Shown piece by piece: positions 52,560 through 61,458 of a DNA stretch of 64,000 nt; position 1 is the stretch's first letter, and the number at the start of each line of letters is the position of its first letter. The position numbers and the translations under genes are program-made. The DNA comes from CAVTJL01 sp963752325. GTDB lineage: Bacteria; Pseudomonadota; Alphaproteobacteria; Geminicoccales; Geminicoccaceae. A model generated the notes under the pieces. That model saw only the letters and a program-made list of their open reading frames with translations, was not told the origin of the DNA and did not search any database. The stretch spans positions 1,178,001 through 1,242,000 of the forward strand of contig CAVVXU010000005.1 in NCBI GenBank assembly GCA_963752325.1. Direction: 5' to 3'.

Positions 52560-52796
52560 ATGCGTCTCTTCACCCGTCTCGAGCGGGGTGCGCCTGCCCC
52601 CGCCGTGCCGGATGCGCTGGCCGGTGGGGGCGAGGGCGGCCCGGGCATGTCGCCCGGCATGCGGCTCAGGCTGGCGATCAGCGGGCGGGCCGGCCGGCCG
52701 GGGCCGCTCGATGCCGGCAGCCTCGTCGATCTCGACCGGCGGCCGGACGATGTGGCCTGGCTGATCGTGCGGGCGATCTCGGCGCGGGCGGCCTGA
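52560..52796 (+). CDS. Small protein of unknown function
   Basis: A 78-residue protein: MRLFTRLERGAPAPAVPDAL, a Gly-rich middle, then MRLRLAISGRAGRPGPLDAG and VDLDRRPDDVAWLIVRAISA. The ATG has GGGAGGGG seven bases upstream. No family is recognised. GC-biased third positions and a clear ribosome site support it. It marks the right edge of the accessory island. Confidence 0.45.
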   Translation: MRLFTRLERGAPAPAVPDALAGGGEGGPGMSPGMRLRLAISGRAGRPGPLDAGSLVDLDRRPDDVAWLIVRAISARAA

Positions 52797-52982
52797 GCCC
52801 GACGGGGCCGGTCGAAGCTCGCCGCCCCGGCCAGCCGCGAGCCACCGACAAAAGAGAAAGAAGCCTCTTCCTCGCCTCGAGGCTGCGGGCCGCAGGGCTG
52901 GTGTGCCACGTGGCCGTATCGCCTGCGGCGCCGCTGGGCTATGGGTCGGGCGCATTTTCGCGGCAGCGGTCGGAGGCGGGGC

Positions 52983-53954
52983 ATGGATTTCCGGATGCTG
53001 GGGCGGACCGGGCGCAGGGTCGGCGTGGCCGGCCTCGGCTGCGGCGGCAGCAGCCGGCTCGGGATGGCGCAGGGGCGGAGCGAGGCGGAGGCGGCGCGGA
53101 TCGTGCGGGCCGCGATCGATCTGGGCGTCAACCTCATCGACACGGCACCGGCCTATGGGACGGAAGGGGCGGTGGGGCTGGCGCTGCGGGCGGTGCCGCG
53201 GGACAGCATCGTGGTCGCGACCAAGGTCACCGTCCACAAGGGCGAGGAGCTGGTGACGCCCGAGGAGGTGACCGCCAGCCTCGAGCAGTCGCTGCGGCGG
53301 CTGCGCACCGACCATGTGGACCTCCTCCAGCTCCATGCCGTGCGGCCGGCAGCCTACGAGCGCGTGCGCGAGACGCTGCGGCCGGCGCTGCAGAGGCTGC
53401 GCCAGCAGGGCAAGGTGGCGCATGTGGGCATCACCGAGACGCCGCCCAACGACGCCGGCCATCTGATGCTGCAGCGGGCGCTGGACGACCACGAGTGGGA
53501 GGTGGTGATGGTGGCCTTCCACATGATGAGCCAGAACGCGCGGGCGAGCGTGTTTCCGCGCACCATCAAGCAGGGCGTGGGCACGCTCGTGATGTTCGCC
53601 GTCAGGAGCCTTTTCAGCGTGCCGGGGCGGCTGCAGGCGACCATGCGCGAGCTGGCGGCGGAGGGCAAGGTGCCGGCGGCGCTGGCCGAGGCGGCCGAGC
53701 CTTTGGACTTTCTGCTCCACCCCGGCGGGGCCGCCGACGTGATCGAGGCGGCCTATCGCTATGCGCGGCACGAGCCGGGCGTGGACGTCGTCCTCTTCGG
53801 CACCGGCGACGAGGCGCATCTCAAAAAGAACATCGCGTCGATCCTGGCGCCGCCGCTGCCCGAGCCGGACCGGCAGCGGATCGCCGAGCTTTTCGGCGCG
53901 CTCGAGGGCATCGGCCTCGATCTGCCGATGACGGCCGCCCCGGGCGTCGCCTGA
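52983..53954 (+). CDS. Aldo/keto reductase
   Basis: A 323-residue aldo/keto reductase: MDFRMLGRTGRRVGVAGLGCGGSS start, LGVNLIDTAPAYGTEGAVG with catalytic Asp and Tyr, VVATKVTVHKGEELV with Lys, and SLEQSLRRLRTDHVDLLQLHA with His. The late VDVVLFGTGDEAHLKKNIAS segment is the cofactor-binding motif. All four catalytic residues look present. It is followed by an aminotransferase gene 38 bases on and then a VOC gene, forming a likely three-gene operon of unknown pathway. Confidence 0.9.
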   Translation: MDFRMLGRTGRRVGVAGLGCGGSSRLGMAQGRSEAEAARIVRAAIDLGVNLIDTAPAYGTEGAVGLALRAVPRDSIVVATKVTVHKGEELVTPEEVTASLEQSLRRLRTDHVDLLQLHAVRPAAYERVRETLRPALQRLRQQGKVAHVGITETPPNDAGHLMLQRALDDHEWEVVMVAFHMMSQNARASVFPRTIKQGVGTLVMFAVRSLFSVPGRLQATMRELAAEGKVPAALAEAAEPLDFLLHPGGAADVIEAAYRYARHEPGVDVVLFGTGDEAHLKKNIASILAPPLPEPDRQRIAELFGALEGIGLDLPMTAAPGVA

Positions 53955-53992
53955 CGCATCCGTCCGTCGGTCGAGAGCGGGAGGGGACAGGC

Positions 53993-55172
53993 ATGCCGAT
54001 CGATCTTGCCCGCGTGCGCGCCGACACGCCCGGTGTGGCCCATCGCGTCCATCTGAACAATGCGGGCGCCGGCCTGATGCCGCGGCCGGTGCTGGACGCC
54101 ATGGTGGGCCATCTCGAGCGCGAGGCCAGCATCGGCGGCTACGAGACCGCGGCCGAGGCGGCACCGCGGCTCGACGGCGTCTACGACAGCGTGGCGCGGC
54201 TCGTCGGTGCCGCTCGCGACGAGATCGCGCTGGTCGAGAACGCCACCGTCGGCTGGCAGATGGCCTTCTACAGCCTCGCCGTTCCGGCCGGGCGACAGGA
54301 TCCTCGCGGCCCGGGCGGAGTATGCCGCCAACTATGTGGCCTTCCTCCAGGTGGCAGGGCGGACGGGTGCGGTGATCGAGGTGATCCCGAGCGACGCCGA
54401 CGGCGTGCTCGACCCGGCGGCGCTGGAGCGCATGATCGACGATCGCGTGCGGCTGATCGCCATCACCTGGGTGCCGACCAATGGCGGCCTCGTGAACCCG
54501 GCAGCCGAGGTGGGCCGCATCGCCCGGGCGCACGGCATCCCCTACCTCCTCGACGCCTGCCAGGCCGTGGGCCAGATGCCGGTGGATGTGGCAGCACTGG
54601 GCTGCGACATGCTCTCGGCCACCGGCCGCAAGTTCCTGCGCGGCCCGCGCGGCACCGGTTTTTTGTATGTCAGGCGGGAGCTTCTGGCAGCGCTCGAGCC
54701 GCCGATGATCGACCATTTCGCGGCACCCTGGGTCGCCGCCGACCGCTACGAGCTGCGCCCCGACGCGCGGCGCTTCGAGACCTGGGAGAACAATTACGCG
54801 GCGCGGCTGGGGCTGGGCGTGGCGGTCGACTACGCGCTCGAGCTCGGCCTGGAGGCGATCGAGCAGCGCTGCCGCAGCCTCGCGGACCTGCTGCGGGACG
54901 AGCTGCGGGCGCTGCCGGCCGTGACGGTGCACGATCTGGGCCCCCGGCCCGCCGCCATCGTGACCTTCTCGGTGGCGGGCAGCGAGGCCGAGGCGATCAA
55001 GGCCAAGCTCGCCCTGGCCGGCATCAATGTCAGCACCTCGCAGGCATCGAGCACGCTCCTCGACGCCACGGCGCGGCGGCTGCCGACCGTCGTCCGCGCC
55101 TCGCCGCACTACTACAACAGCGAGGAGGAGATCGGCCGCCTCGTCGACGAGATCCGCAAGCTCGCCGGCTGA
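53993..55172 (+). CDS. Class V aminotransferase, one-base frameshift
   Basis: A PLP enzyme of the class V/cysteine-desulfurase-like fold, about 392 residues. N-terminal HRVHLNNAGAGLMPRPVLDA is followed by ENATVGWQMAFYSLA. One extra G near 54281 then shifts to FRPGDRILAARAEYAANYVA. The PLP Asp is in YLLDACQAVGQMPVD and the Schiff-base Lys in SATGRKFLRGPRGTGFLYVR. The C-terminus has INVSTSQASSTLLDA and RASPHYYNSEEEIGRLVDEI, where the arginine would bind the substrate carboxylate. The exact reaction is unknown. It sits in an operon with the aldo/keto reductase. Confidence 0.9.
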
Positions 55173-55219
55173 AGCCCCGGCCCCGCGGCGGGCACGGCCA
55201 GAAGACCGGGAGATCGAGC

Positions 55220-55567
55220 ATGACCGTCAGGCGCATCGTGCCCAACCTGCCCACGGCGGACGCGTCGGCGGGCCGTGCCTTCTACGAGGGCGTGCTGGGG
55301 CTCGAGGTCGTGATGGACCTGGGCTGGATCGCCACGCTCGCGGCACCCGGCCAGCCCACCGCACAGCTCAGCCTGCTCCAGGCCGACCCGTCGGGCCTCC
55401 ATCCCGACTACAGCGTCGAGGTGGACGATGTGGAGGCCTGCCATGCCCGCGCGGTGGCGGCCGGGCTCGAGGTCCTCCACCCGCTGACGCGCGAGCCCTG
55501 GGGCGTGCGCCGCTTCTTCGTGCGCGACCCGAACGGCAAGATCGCCAACATCGTGGGCCACGCCTGA
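55220..55567 (+). CDS. VOC/glyoxalase-fold protein
   Basis: A 115-residue vicinal-oxygen-chelate protein: VRRIVPNLPTADASAGRAFYEGVLGLEVVM in the first beta-alpha-beta-beta module, then SVEVDDVEACHARAVAAGLE and WGVRRFFVRDPNGKIANIVGH in the second. The D-P-x-G-x-x-x-x-I/F ending is typical. Metal-binding His/Glu positions are only partly kept, so it may be a bleomycin-resistance-like binding protein instead of an enzyme. It follows the aminotransferase by 47 bases. Confidence 0.85.
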   Translation: MTVRRIVPNLPTADASAGRAFYEGVLGLEVVMDLGWIATLAAPGQPTAQLSLLQADPSGLHPDYSVEVDDVEACHARAVAAGLEVLHPLTREPWGVRRFFVRDPNGKIANIVGHA

Positions 55568-55629
55568 GCCCGTGGCGGGCGAAAGCCCCTCGTCGGCTTC
55601 GACGTGCCGGTGCCCGGCCGCCGCCCGGC

Positions 55630-56013
55630 TCAGCCGGCCGGCTGCTCCTCGATCGCGTCGACGCGCGACGGATAAAAGGCCAGGTGGTCCTTGATCGCGG
55701 CCACCGCCTCGAAGGGCTGCTCGTAGGTCCAGACGGCGTTCGTCGCCTTCTCGTCGCCGGTGGGGATGCTGTAGTAGGCCGCCTCACCCTTGTAGGGACA
55801 GTAGCTCTTGTGCCGCGTGCGCTCGAGGAGCGTCATGTCGACGTCCTGGCGCGGGATGTAGTGCACGGGTGCATAGGCGGCCTCGCGCAGGGTGAGCGCC
55901 GCCCGCGTGTCGGCGACGATGCGACCGGCCACGGTGACGGTGACGCGCGCCGGGTTGGGCTCGACCGTGATCGGATGATCGGCGCCCGGGGTCAGGATCG
56001 GCCTTGCCGCCAT
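55630..56013 (-). CDS. DUF427 family protein
   Basis: A 127-residue DUF427 protein: ITVEPNPARVTVTVAGRIVA, LREAAYAPVHYIPRQDVDMT, and the family hallmark RTRHKSYCPYKGEAAYYSI with late VWTYEQPFEAVAAIKDHLAF. The CPYKG motif is invariant in the family, whose function is not known. The ATG at 56013 follows AAGGAGATCCAATC. It lies downstream of an SDR gene on the same strand, 106 bases away. Confidence 0.9.
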   Translation of the reverse strand: MAARPILTPGADHPITVEPNPARVTVTVAGRIVADTRAALTLREAAYAPVHYIPRQDVDMTLLERTRHKSYCPYKGEAAYYSIPTGDEKATNAVWTYEQPFEAVAAIKDHLAFYPSRVDAIEEQPAG

Positions 56014-56119
56014 GATTGGATCTCCTTCCTCGGCCGGCGGGGCGGAGGGCAAGCTGCCGGCTCTCGAGAGATGCGCCGCGTCGCGGCCCGGACAAGGCCC
56101 GTCCGCGCAGGCCGCCGGC

Positions 56120-56866
56120 TCAGAGCTTGGCGCCGCCGTCGGCCCTGATCGTGTCGCCGGTGATCCAGCGAGCCTCGTCGGAGGCCAGAAGCACGATCAC
56201 GTCCGCGACGTCCTCGGGCTGGCCGATGCGCTGCAGCGCCTGCATGCCGAACACGAACTTTTGGCCCTCCTCGGTCTGGGTGAAGGCCGCCATCTCGGTC
56301 GCGGTGACGCCGGGCGCCACCGCGTTGACGCGGATGCCGTGCCCTCCCAGCGCCCAGGCGAGATGCGGGACCAGCGTCTCCACCGCACCCTTGCTCGCCG
56401 CATAGGCCGGGAGCGGCCCGACCGAGGCGCGCGCCGCCAGCGACGAGACCAGGATGACGCTGCTGCCCAGGCCCAGGACCGGAAGGAGCTGCTGGACGAG
56501 AAAAAAGGGCGCCCTGACATTCACGGCAAAAAGCCTGTCGAAATCCTCGAGGGTCGTGTCCTCGAGCGCGACGTCCTTGCCCACACCGGCATTGGCGACG
56601 AGGATGTCCAGGCGATCAACGACGAGCCCCCGCACCTTCTCCGCCAGGGCATGCGCACCCTTCGGGGCCTCGAGATCGGCGCCGACCTTCTCGGCACTGC
56701 CGCCCGCATCACGAATCCCGGCCACGACCGCATCGGCCGCCGCCTCGCCCTTGCCGTAGTGCACCAGCACCCGCGCACCGGCCTTGGCGAGGGCCTGGGC
56801 CGTGGCCCTGCCGATGCCGCGCGATGCGCCGGTGACGAGCGCCGTCTTGCCCGTAAGCTCGATCAT
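56120..56866 (-). CDS. Short-chain dehydrogenase (SDR, FabG-like)
   Basis: A 248-residue classical SDR: TGKTALVTGASRGIGRATAQ, LVANAGVGKDVALEDT, Ser in ILVSSLAARASVG, and YAASKGAVE. The VNAVAPGVTATEMAAF and C-terminal WITGDTIRADGGAKL segments are typical of 3-oxoacyl reductase-like enzymes. It is close to the family norm in length and motifs. The substrate is unknown. It is divergent from the amino-acid importer operon. Confidence 0.92.
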   Translation of the reverse strand: MIELTGKTALVTGASRGIGRATAQALAKAGARVLVHYGKGEAAADAVVAGIRDAGGSAEKVGADLEAPKGAHALAEKVRGLVVDRLDILVANAGVGKDVALEDTTLEDFDRLFAVNVRAPFFLVQQLLPVLGLGSSVILVSSLAARASVGPLPAYAASKGAVETLVPHLAWALGGHGIRVNAVAPGVTATEMAAFTQTEEGQKFVFGMQALQRIGQPEDVADVIVLLASDEARWITGDTIRADGGAKL

Positions 56867-57124
56867 GGTCGGATGGCCTTTCCTGATGTGGGCCTGCGTG
56901 TTGTGTGATGACCATATAGCCGGACCGCCCAGCCTTGGGCAGGGCCGATCGGCCTCCCCGCGGATGCCGCCACCGCCACCATCGGGTGGACCCGATCGGA
57001 TCCCGAGCCTAAGCTCCTGCCGGGAGGCTGGCCGCCGCTCGGCGCAGGCCGGGCAGCGGCACAGAAGTTGCATCGATCCAAGCGGCCGCGAGGGCCGCGT
57101 CTCACCAGCAGGGAGCACAGCTCG

Positions 57125-58042
57125 ATGGGTGTAACTCGCCGCAGCATCATGGCCGGAATGGGTGCAGCCCTCGTGGGCGCCACCGGGAGGCGGGCGATCG
57201 CCGCTCCCGAGTTCAAGACGGTCGCCCCCGGGGTCCTGACGATCGCCAACAGCGGCGAGATGCCGATGATCGGCATGGAGAACGGCAAGCTCGTCGGCTC
57301 CGACGCAGAGATGATCGTGGCGATCGCCAAGAAGATGGGCCTGGGTGCCGTGTCGGCGCAGATGGAATGGTCGGCCACCGTCCAGTCGGTGCGGAGCGGA
57401 CGTGCTGACACCATGTGCGGCAACATGGGCTGGACGCCGGCCCGTGCCAACGCGCTGCTGATCACCGACGCCATCTACTATGCCGGCACCTTCGTCTGCA
57501 TGAAGAAGGATCAGCCCTTCACGGACAAGATCACCATCGCCGACATCAAGGGGCACTCGATCGGCACCGTGAGCGGCTTCACGATCGTGCCGGAGATGAA
57601 GAAGGTTCCGGGCACCACGGACGTCAAGCTCTACGACAACAGCGACGGCTGCGTGCGCGATGTCGTGGTGGGCCGCCTCGACTTCGCGGTCCTGGACGGT
57701 CCCCTGGTCGACTACATGATCCTCAACAACCCGAACTGGAACCTCAAGCAGGTGCCGATCGTGCCGGATCCCGACTTCCCGCAGCTCACCAGCAAGCAGC
57801 ACACGGTGATCGGCATGAACCAGGAGAGCTACGATCTCTTCGACGCGGTGAACGCCGGGGTCAAGTGGCTGTGGGCGACGAAGCAGAACGCCGCGCTCAT
57901 GCAGAAATACGGCATCACCAACCCCGACTATCTGGTGCCGCCGCCCAAGAACCCGCGGATCGGCGTCGACCGCGACGCGGATGGCAACGTGATCGGCCCG
58001 GGCGCGCACAAGACCAAGGACTTCTCGTCCCTCTTCTCCTGA
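57125..58042 (+). CDS. Polar amino-acid ABC transporter substrate-binding protein
   Basis: A family-3 extracellular solute-binding protein of 305 residues. A Tat-type leader (TRRSIMAGMGAALVGATGRR) is cut near AIAA. The mature domain reads VLTIANSGEMPMIGMENGKL, VGSDAEMIVAIAKKMG, SATVQSVRSGRADTMCGNMG and KGHSIGTVSGFTIVPEMKK. The C-terminal 40 residues extend beyond the usual fold and are charged. The ATG at 57125 follows GGGAG. It heads a five-gene operon with ATPase, two permeases and an FAD oxidoreductase. The ligand is probably an amino acid or opine-like amine. Confidence 0.88.
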   Translation: MGVTRRSIMAGMGAALVGATGRRAIAAPEFKTVAPGVLTIANSGEMPMIGMENGKLVGSDAEMIVAIAKKMGLGAVSAQMEWSATVQSVRSGRADTMCGNMGWTPARANALLITDAIYYAGTFVCMKKDQPFTDKITIADIKGHSIGTVSGFTIVPEMKKVPGTTDVKLYDNSDGCVRDVVVGRLDFAVLDGPLVDYMILNNPNWNLKQVPIVPDPDFPQLTSKQHTVIGMNQESYDLFDAVNAGVKWLWATKQNAALMQKYGITNPDYLVPPPKNPRIGVDRDADGNVIGPGAHKTKDFSSLFS

Positions 58043-58045
58043 TCG

Positions 58046-58879
58046 ATGACCCGGCCGATGGAAGCGGGCACGCCGGCGAGCCTCGTCGAGATCGTCGGCG
58101 TGTCCAAGCGCTTCGGCGAGGTGGCGGTCCTGCAGGACGTCCATCTCACCGTAGGTGTCGGCGAGCGGGTGGCGATCATCGGGCCCAGCGGCTCCGGCAA
58201 GACGACGCTGCTGCGCTGCGTCGGTCACCTCGAGCGGCCGTCGGAGGGCCATGTCGCCATCGCCGGAGAGCGCGTCGGTGAGAAGCTCGTCGACGGCAAG
58301 TGGCGGGAGATGTCGGACCGTGAGCTCGCGCGCGTTCGCACCGGCATCGGCATGGTGTTCCAGCGCTTCAACCTCTTTCCTCACCTGACGGCGCTGGAGA
58401 ACGTGATGCTCGGCCCGACCCGGGTCCTGAGGAAGCCGCGGGCGGAGGCCGAGCCGCTGGCGCACGAGCTCCTGCGCAAAGTGGGGCTCGATCACAAGGC
58501 CGGCGACTATCCCGAGCGGCTCTCGGGCGGCCAGCAGCAGCGCGTGGCGATCGCCCGATCCCTGGCGATGCAGCCCCGGCTGATGCTGTTCGACGAGGCG
58601 ACGTCCGCCCTCGATCCGGAGCTGGTGGGCGAGGTGCTGAACGTCATGCGCGGTCTCGCGGCCGACGGCATGACGATGATGATCGTCACCCACGAGATGC
58701 AGTTCGCCGAGGACGTGGCGGACCGGATCATCTTCATGGACCACGGGCGCATCGTCGACGAGGGTCCGCCGCACGAGCTGTTCCGGTCTCCCTCCCATCC
58801 CCGCACCCAGGCCTTCCTGCGGGCCGTGATCGATCGCCAGGCCATGGGCGATGTCGCCGTGGAGACACCCGCACATTGA
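58046..58879 (+). CDS. Polar amino-acid ABC transporter ATPase (GlnQ/HisP type)
   Basis: A 277-residue ABC ATPase. Walker A IIGPSGSGKTTLLRCVGHLE, Q-loop GMVFQRFNLFPHLTALENVM, signature RLSGGQQQRVAIARSLAMQP, Walker B LMLFDEATSALDPELVGEVL and switch His in MMIVTHEMQFAEDVADRIIF are all intact. It starts three bases after the binding-protein stop and overlaps the first permease start by four bases (a TTG). It energises uptake by the two permeases downstream. Confidence 0.93.
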   Translation: MTRPMEAGTPASLVEIVGVSKRFGEVAVLQDVHLTVGVGERVAIIGPSGSGKTTLLRCVGHLERPSEGHVAIAGERVGEKLVDGKWREMSDRELARVRTGIGMVFQRFNLFPHLTALENVMLGPTRVLRKPRAEAEPLAHELLRKVGLDHKAGDYPERLSGGQQQRVAIARSLAMQPRLMLFDEATSALDPELVGEVLNVMRGLAADGMTMMIVTHEMQFAEDVADRIIFMDHGRIVDEGPPHELFRSPSHPRTQAFLRAVIDRQAMGDVAVETPAH

Positions 58880-59532
58880 GCGCGTGGCTGATCGTCTGGG
58901 GAGCGCTTCCCGTCCTCCTTTTCGGCGCGGTCACGACGATCGAGGTGACCGTGGGCGGCTTCATCATCGCCACCGTGCTCGGTCTCCTGTGCGCGATCCT
59001 CCTCGGCTCGTCGTCCAGGATCGTGCGCTGGATCATCGCGGTCTATGTCGACGTCTTCCGCGCCGTGCCCGTGCTCACCCAGCTCTTCATCATCTATTTC
59101 GGCCTGACCGAGATCGGGATCCGGCTGAGCCCGCTCTCCGCCGCCATCGTCGGCTTCGGCATCAATGGCGGCGCCTATCTCACCGAGGTCTTCCGCGCCG
59201 GCATCGCCTCGGTCCACCAGGGCCAGCTCGAGGCGGCGCAGATGCTGGGCATGACGCGGCTCGCCGCCATGCGCATCATCATCCTGCCGCAGGCCATGCG
59301 CGTCGTGCTGCCGCCGCTCGGCAACTTCGCGATCGGGCTTCTGAAGGACACGGCGCTGGCCTCGGCGGTGGCGGCTCCCGAGCTGATGTTCAGGACCCGC
59401 AACCTCGTCGACAAGACCTTCCTCAGCACCCAGCTCTATCTGACGACGGCCATGATCTATCTGCTGATGAGCCTGCCGCTGGGCTACCTCATCAGGCGGG
59501 CGGAGGCGCGGGTCAACCGCGGCCGCCGATGA
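58876..59532 (+). CDS. Polar amino-acid ABC transporter permease 1
   Basis: A 218-residue HisM/HisQ-type permease with five helices. N-terminal VTTIEVTVGGFIIATVLGLL is followed by VYVDVFRAVPVLTQLFIIYF and the EAA loop EAAQMLGMTRLAAMRIIILP, which contacts the ATPase. The TTG start overlaps the ATPase stop. It forms a heterodimer with the next gene product. Confidence 0.9.
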   Translation: MSAWLIVWGALPVLLFGAVTTIEVTVGGFIIATVLGLLCAILLGSSSRIVRWIIAVYVDVFRAVPVLTQLFIIYFGLTEIGIRLSPLSAAIVGFGINGGAYLTEVFRAGIASVHQGQLEAAQMLGMTRLAAMRIIILPQAMRVVLPPLGNFAIGLLKDTALASAVAAPELMFRTRNLVDKTFLSTQLYLTTAMIYLLMSLPLGYLIRRAEARVNRGRR

Positions 59533-60194
59533 CCTGGAGCATCTTCCTCGAGAGCATGCCCCCGCTGCTGCTGGCAGCACTGGGCACGCTGCGGATGACG
59601 GCCCTTTCCTTCGTGGCGGCGGCGCTGCTGGGCCTTGTCCTGGCGCTGATGCGGCTCGCCGGCGGCAGGCTCGCCCGCTTCGCCTTCGTCTATATCGAGG
59701 TGGCGCGCGGCATGCCCGTGCTCGCCCTTCTTTTCCTCATCTACTACGGGCTGGCGCCCCTCGGCATCGTGCTGGACGCGCTCCCCGCCGCGGTCGTGGC
59801 CTTCGGCTTGAACGGTGCGGCCTACGTGGCGGAGATCTATCGCAGCGGGCTCGAGGCCGTCGACACCGGCCAGTGGGAGGCGGCCCAGATGCTGGGGCTG
59901 CGCCGGCGCCAGGTCCTGCGCCACGTGATCCTGCCCCAGTCGCTGCCTGCGGTGCTGCCGCCTTTGGGCAACTACCTCGTGTCGCTCCTGAAGGACACCT
60001 CGATCGCCTCGCTGATCTCGGCACCCGAGCTGATGCTCAGGGCTCGGGATCTCGCGGGCACCTACTACCTGCCGATGGAGTACTATCTCCTGGCGGGCGG
60101 GATCTATCTCGTCATGGCATGGCCGATGATGCGGGGCGTGCGGAGTCTCGAGCGGCATTTCGCCCGAGGCCGGCTTCAAAAGGAGAGAGCATGA
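59529..60194 (+). CDS. Polar amino-acid ABC transporter permease 2
   Basis: A 221-residue HisM-type permease similar to the preceding one: LGTLRMTALSFVAAALLGLV, YIEVARGMPVLALLFLIYYG, GLNGAAYVAEIYRSGLEAVD and EAA loop WEAAQMLGLRRRQVLRHVIL. It overlaps permease 1 and the FAD oxidoreductase gene by four bases each, so the whole operon is tightly coupled. Confidence 0.9.
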   Translation: MTWSIFLESMPPLLLAALGTLRMTALSFVAAALLGLVLALMRLAGGRLARFAFVYIEVARGMPVLALLFLIYYGLAPLGIVLDALPAAVVAFGLNGAAYVAEIYRSGLEAVDTGQWEAAQMLGLRRRQVLRHVILPQSLPAVLPPLGNYLVSLLKDTSIASLISAPELMLRARDLAGTYYLPMEYYLLAGGIYLVMAWPMMRGVRSLERHFARGRLQKERA

Positions 60195-61440
60195 GCGGGG
60201 ATCTGGCCACGGGCAGCGTCGATGCCGTCGTCATCGGCTCCGGCGCGCTGGGTGCTGCGACGGCGTTCCACCTGGCGAAGGCCGGGCGGAAGGTGGCGCT
60301 TCTCGACAAGGCCGAGCTCGCCTCGCAGACCTCGCCGCGGGCGGCGGGGCTGAGCGGCCAGCTCCGCTCGGAGGAGGCGATGACGCGCATCGCCGTCAGG
60401 TCCGTCGAGAAGATCGAGCGCTTCGAGGAGGAGACGGGCGAGCCGATGGAGTTCTACCAGCCCGGCAGCCTCAAGGTGGCGCGGCTGGCGGAGCACGAGG
60501 CGCAGCTCGAGAAGGAGCTCGCCATCGGCAAGAGGCTGGGCCTCGACGTCGACCTGATCTCGAACGAGGCGGCGACGCGCCTCATGCCCTATCTCCGCAC
60601 CGAGGGCGTCCGCGCGGTGATGCACATGCGCCGGGACGTCTATCTCGAGCCCGTGCAGCTCCCGCTGGGCTACGCCCGGGCCTGCAGTCGCCTCGGCGGC
60701 ACGCTGATGCCCAACACCGAGGTTCTGGAGATCGTCACCGGCGGCGGGCGCGTCGAGGGCGTGCGCACCAGCCGGGGCGAGATCAAGGCGCCCGTCGTGG
60801 TCGACGCGGCCGGCGCCTGGCTGCGCAAGGTGGCGGCGCTGGGCGGCGCTGCCGTGAAGCTCGTGCCGACGCGGCATCAGCTCATGATCACCGTGCCGCT
60901 TCCGGACATCCGGCCGGAGCAGCCGATCACCCGCATCATCGACGCCAACGTCTATGTGCGGCCCGACAAGGGCGGCCTGATGCTGGGCGGCTACGAGCCC
61001 GATCCCAAGCAGTACGACATGGCCGAGATGCCGGCCAGGGCTTCCGCATCGAGGATCTCGACCTCGACCTCGGGGTGCTGCGCCGCCTCGCGGCGGCCGT
61101 GGCCGTGCAGTTCCCGATCTTCCAGGACGTGGCGCTGCAGGAGCACCGGGGCGGGCTGCCGACCATGACGGCCGACGGCCAGCATGTGCTGGGCCCGGCC
61201 CCCGGGGTCGCCGGGCTCTACGTCATCGGCGGCTGCTGCGTCGGCGGGCTGTCGACGGCGCCGGCGCTGGGCGAGCTTTTGTCGGAATGGATCACCCTCG
61301 GCAGGCCGTCGCTGGACGTGTCGGCGATGGTGCCGGACCGGCTGGCCACGGGCCTGCCCGAGGAGAAGCTGCTCGACCTCTGCAGGATGCAGTACGCGCA
61401 CCACTACTGGTCGCCGGAAACGAAGCCCAAGTCAGCCTGA
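60191..61440 (+). CDS. FAD-dependent oxidoreductase (DAO family), one-base frameshift
   Basis: A D-amino-acid-oxidase/sarcosine-oxidase-like flavoenzyme of about 416 residues. The FAD motif is DAVVIGSGALGAATAFHLAK, followed by LLDKAELASQTSPRAAGLSG, the mid-domain PVVVDAAGAWLRKVAALGG and the C-terminal FAD loop GPAPGVAGLYVIGGCCVGGL. Near 61040 one base seems missing; the continuation is QGFRIEDLDLDLGVLRRLAA. It overlaps the last permease gene, so it likely oxidises the imported amino acid or amine. A methylated amine such as sarcosine or an opine is possible. Confidence 0.88.
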
Positions 61441-61458
61441 GCGCCCGTCCCGGCCGCC

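Noticed and set aside
56120..58876. A 918-residue minus-strand protein spanning the amino-acid importer
   Set aside because: Only the last 248 residues (the SDR) are real; the rest is antisense to the binding-protein and ATPase genes.
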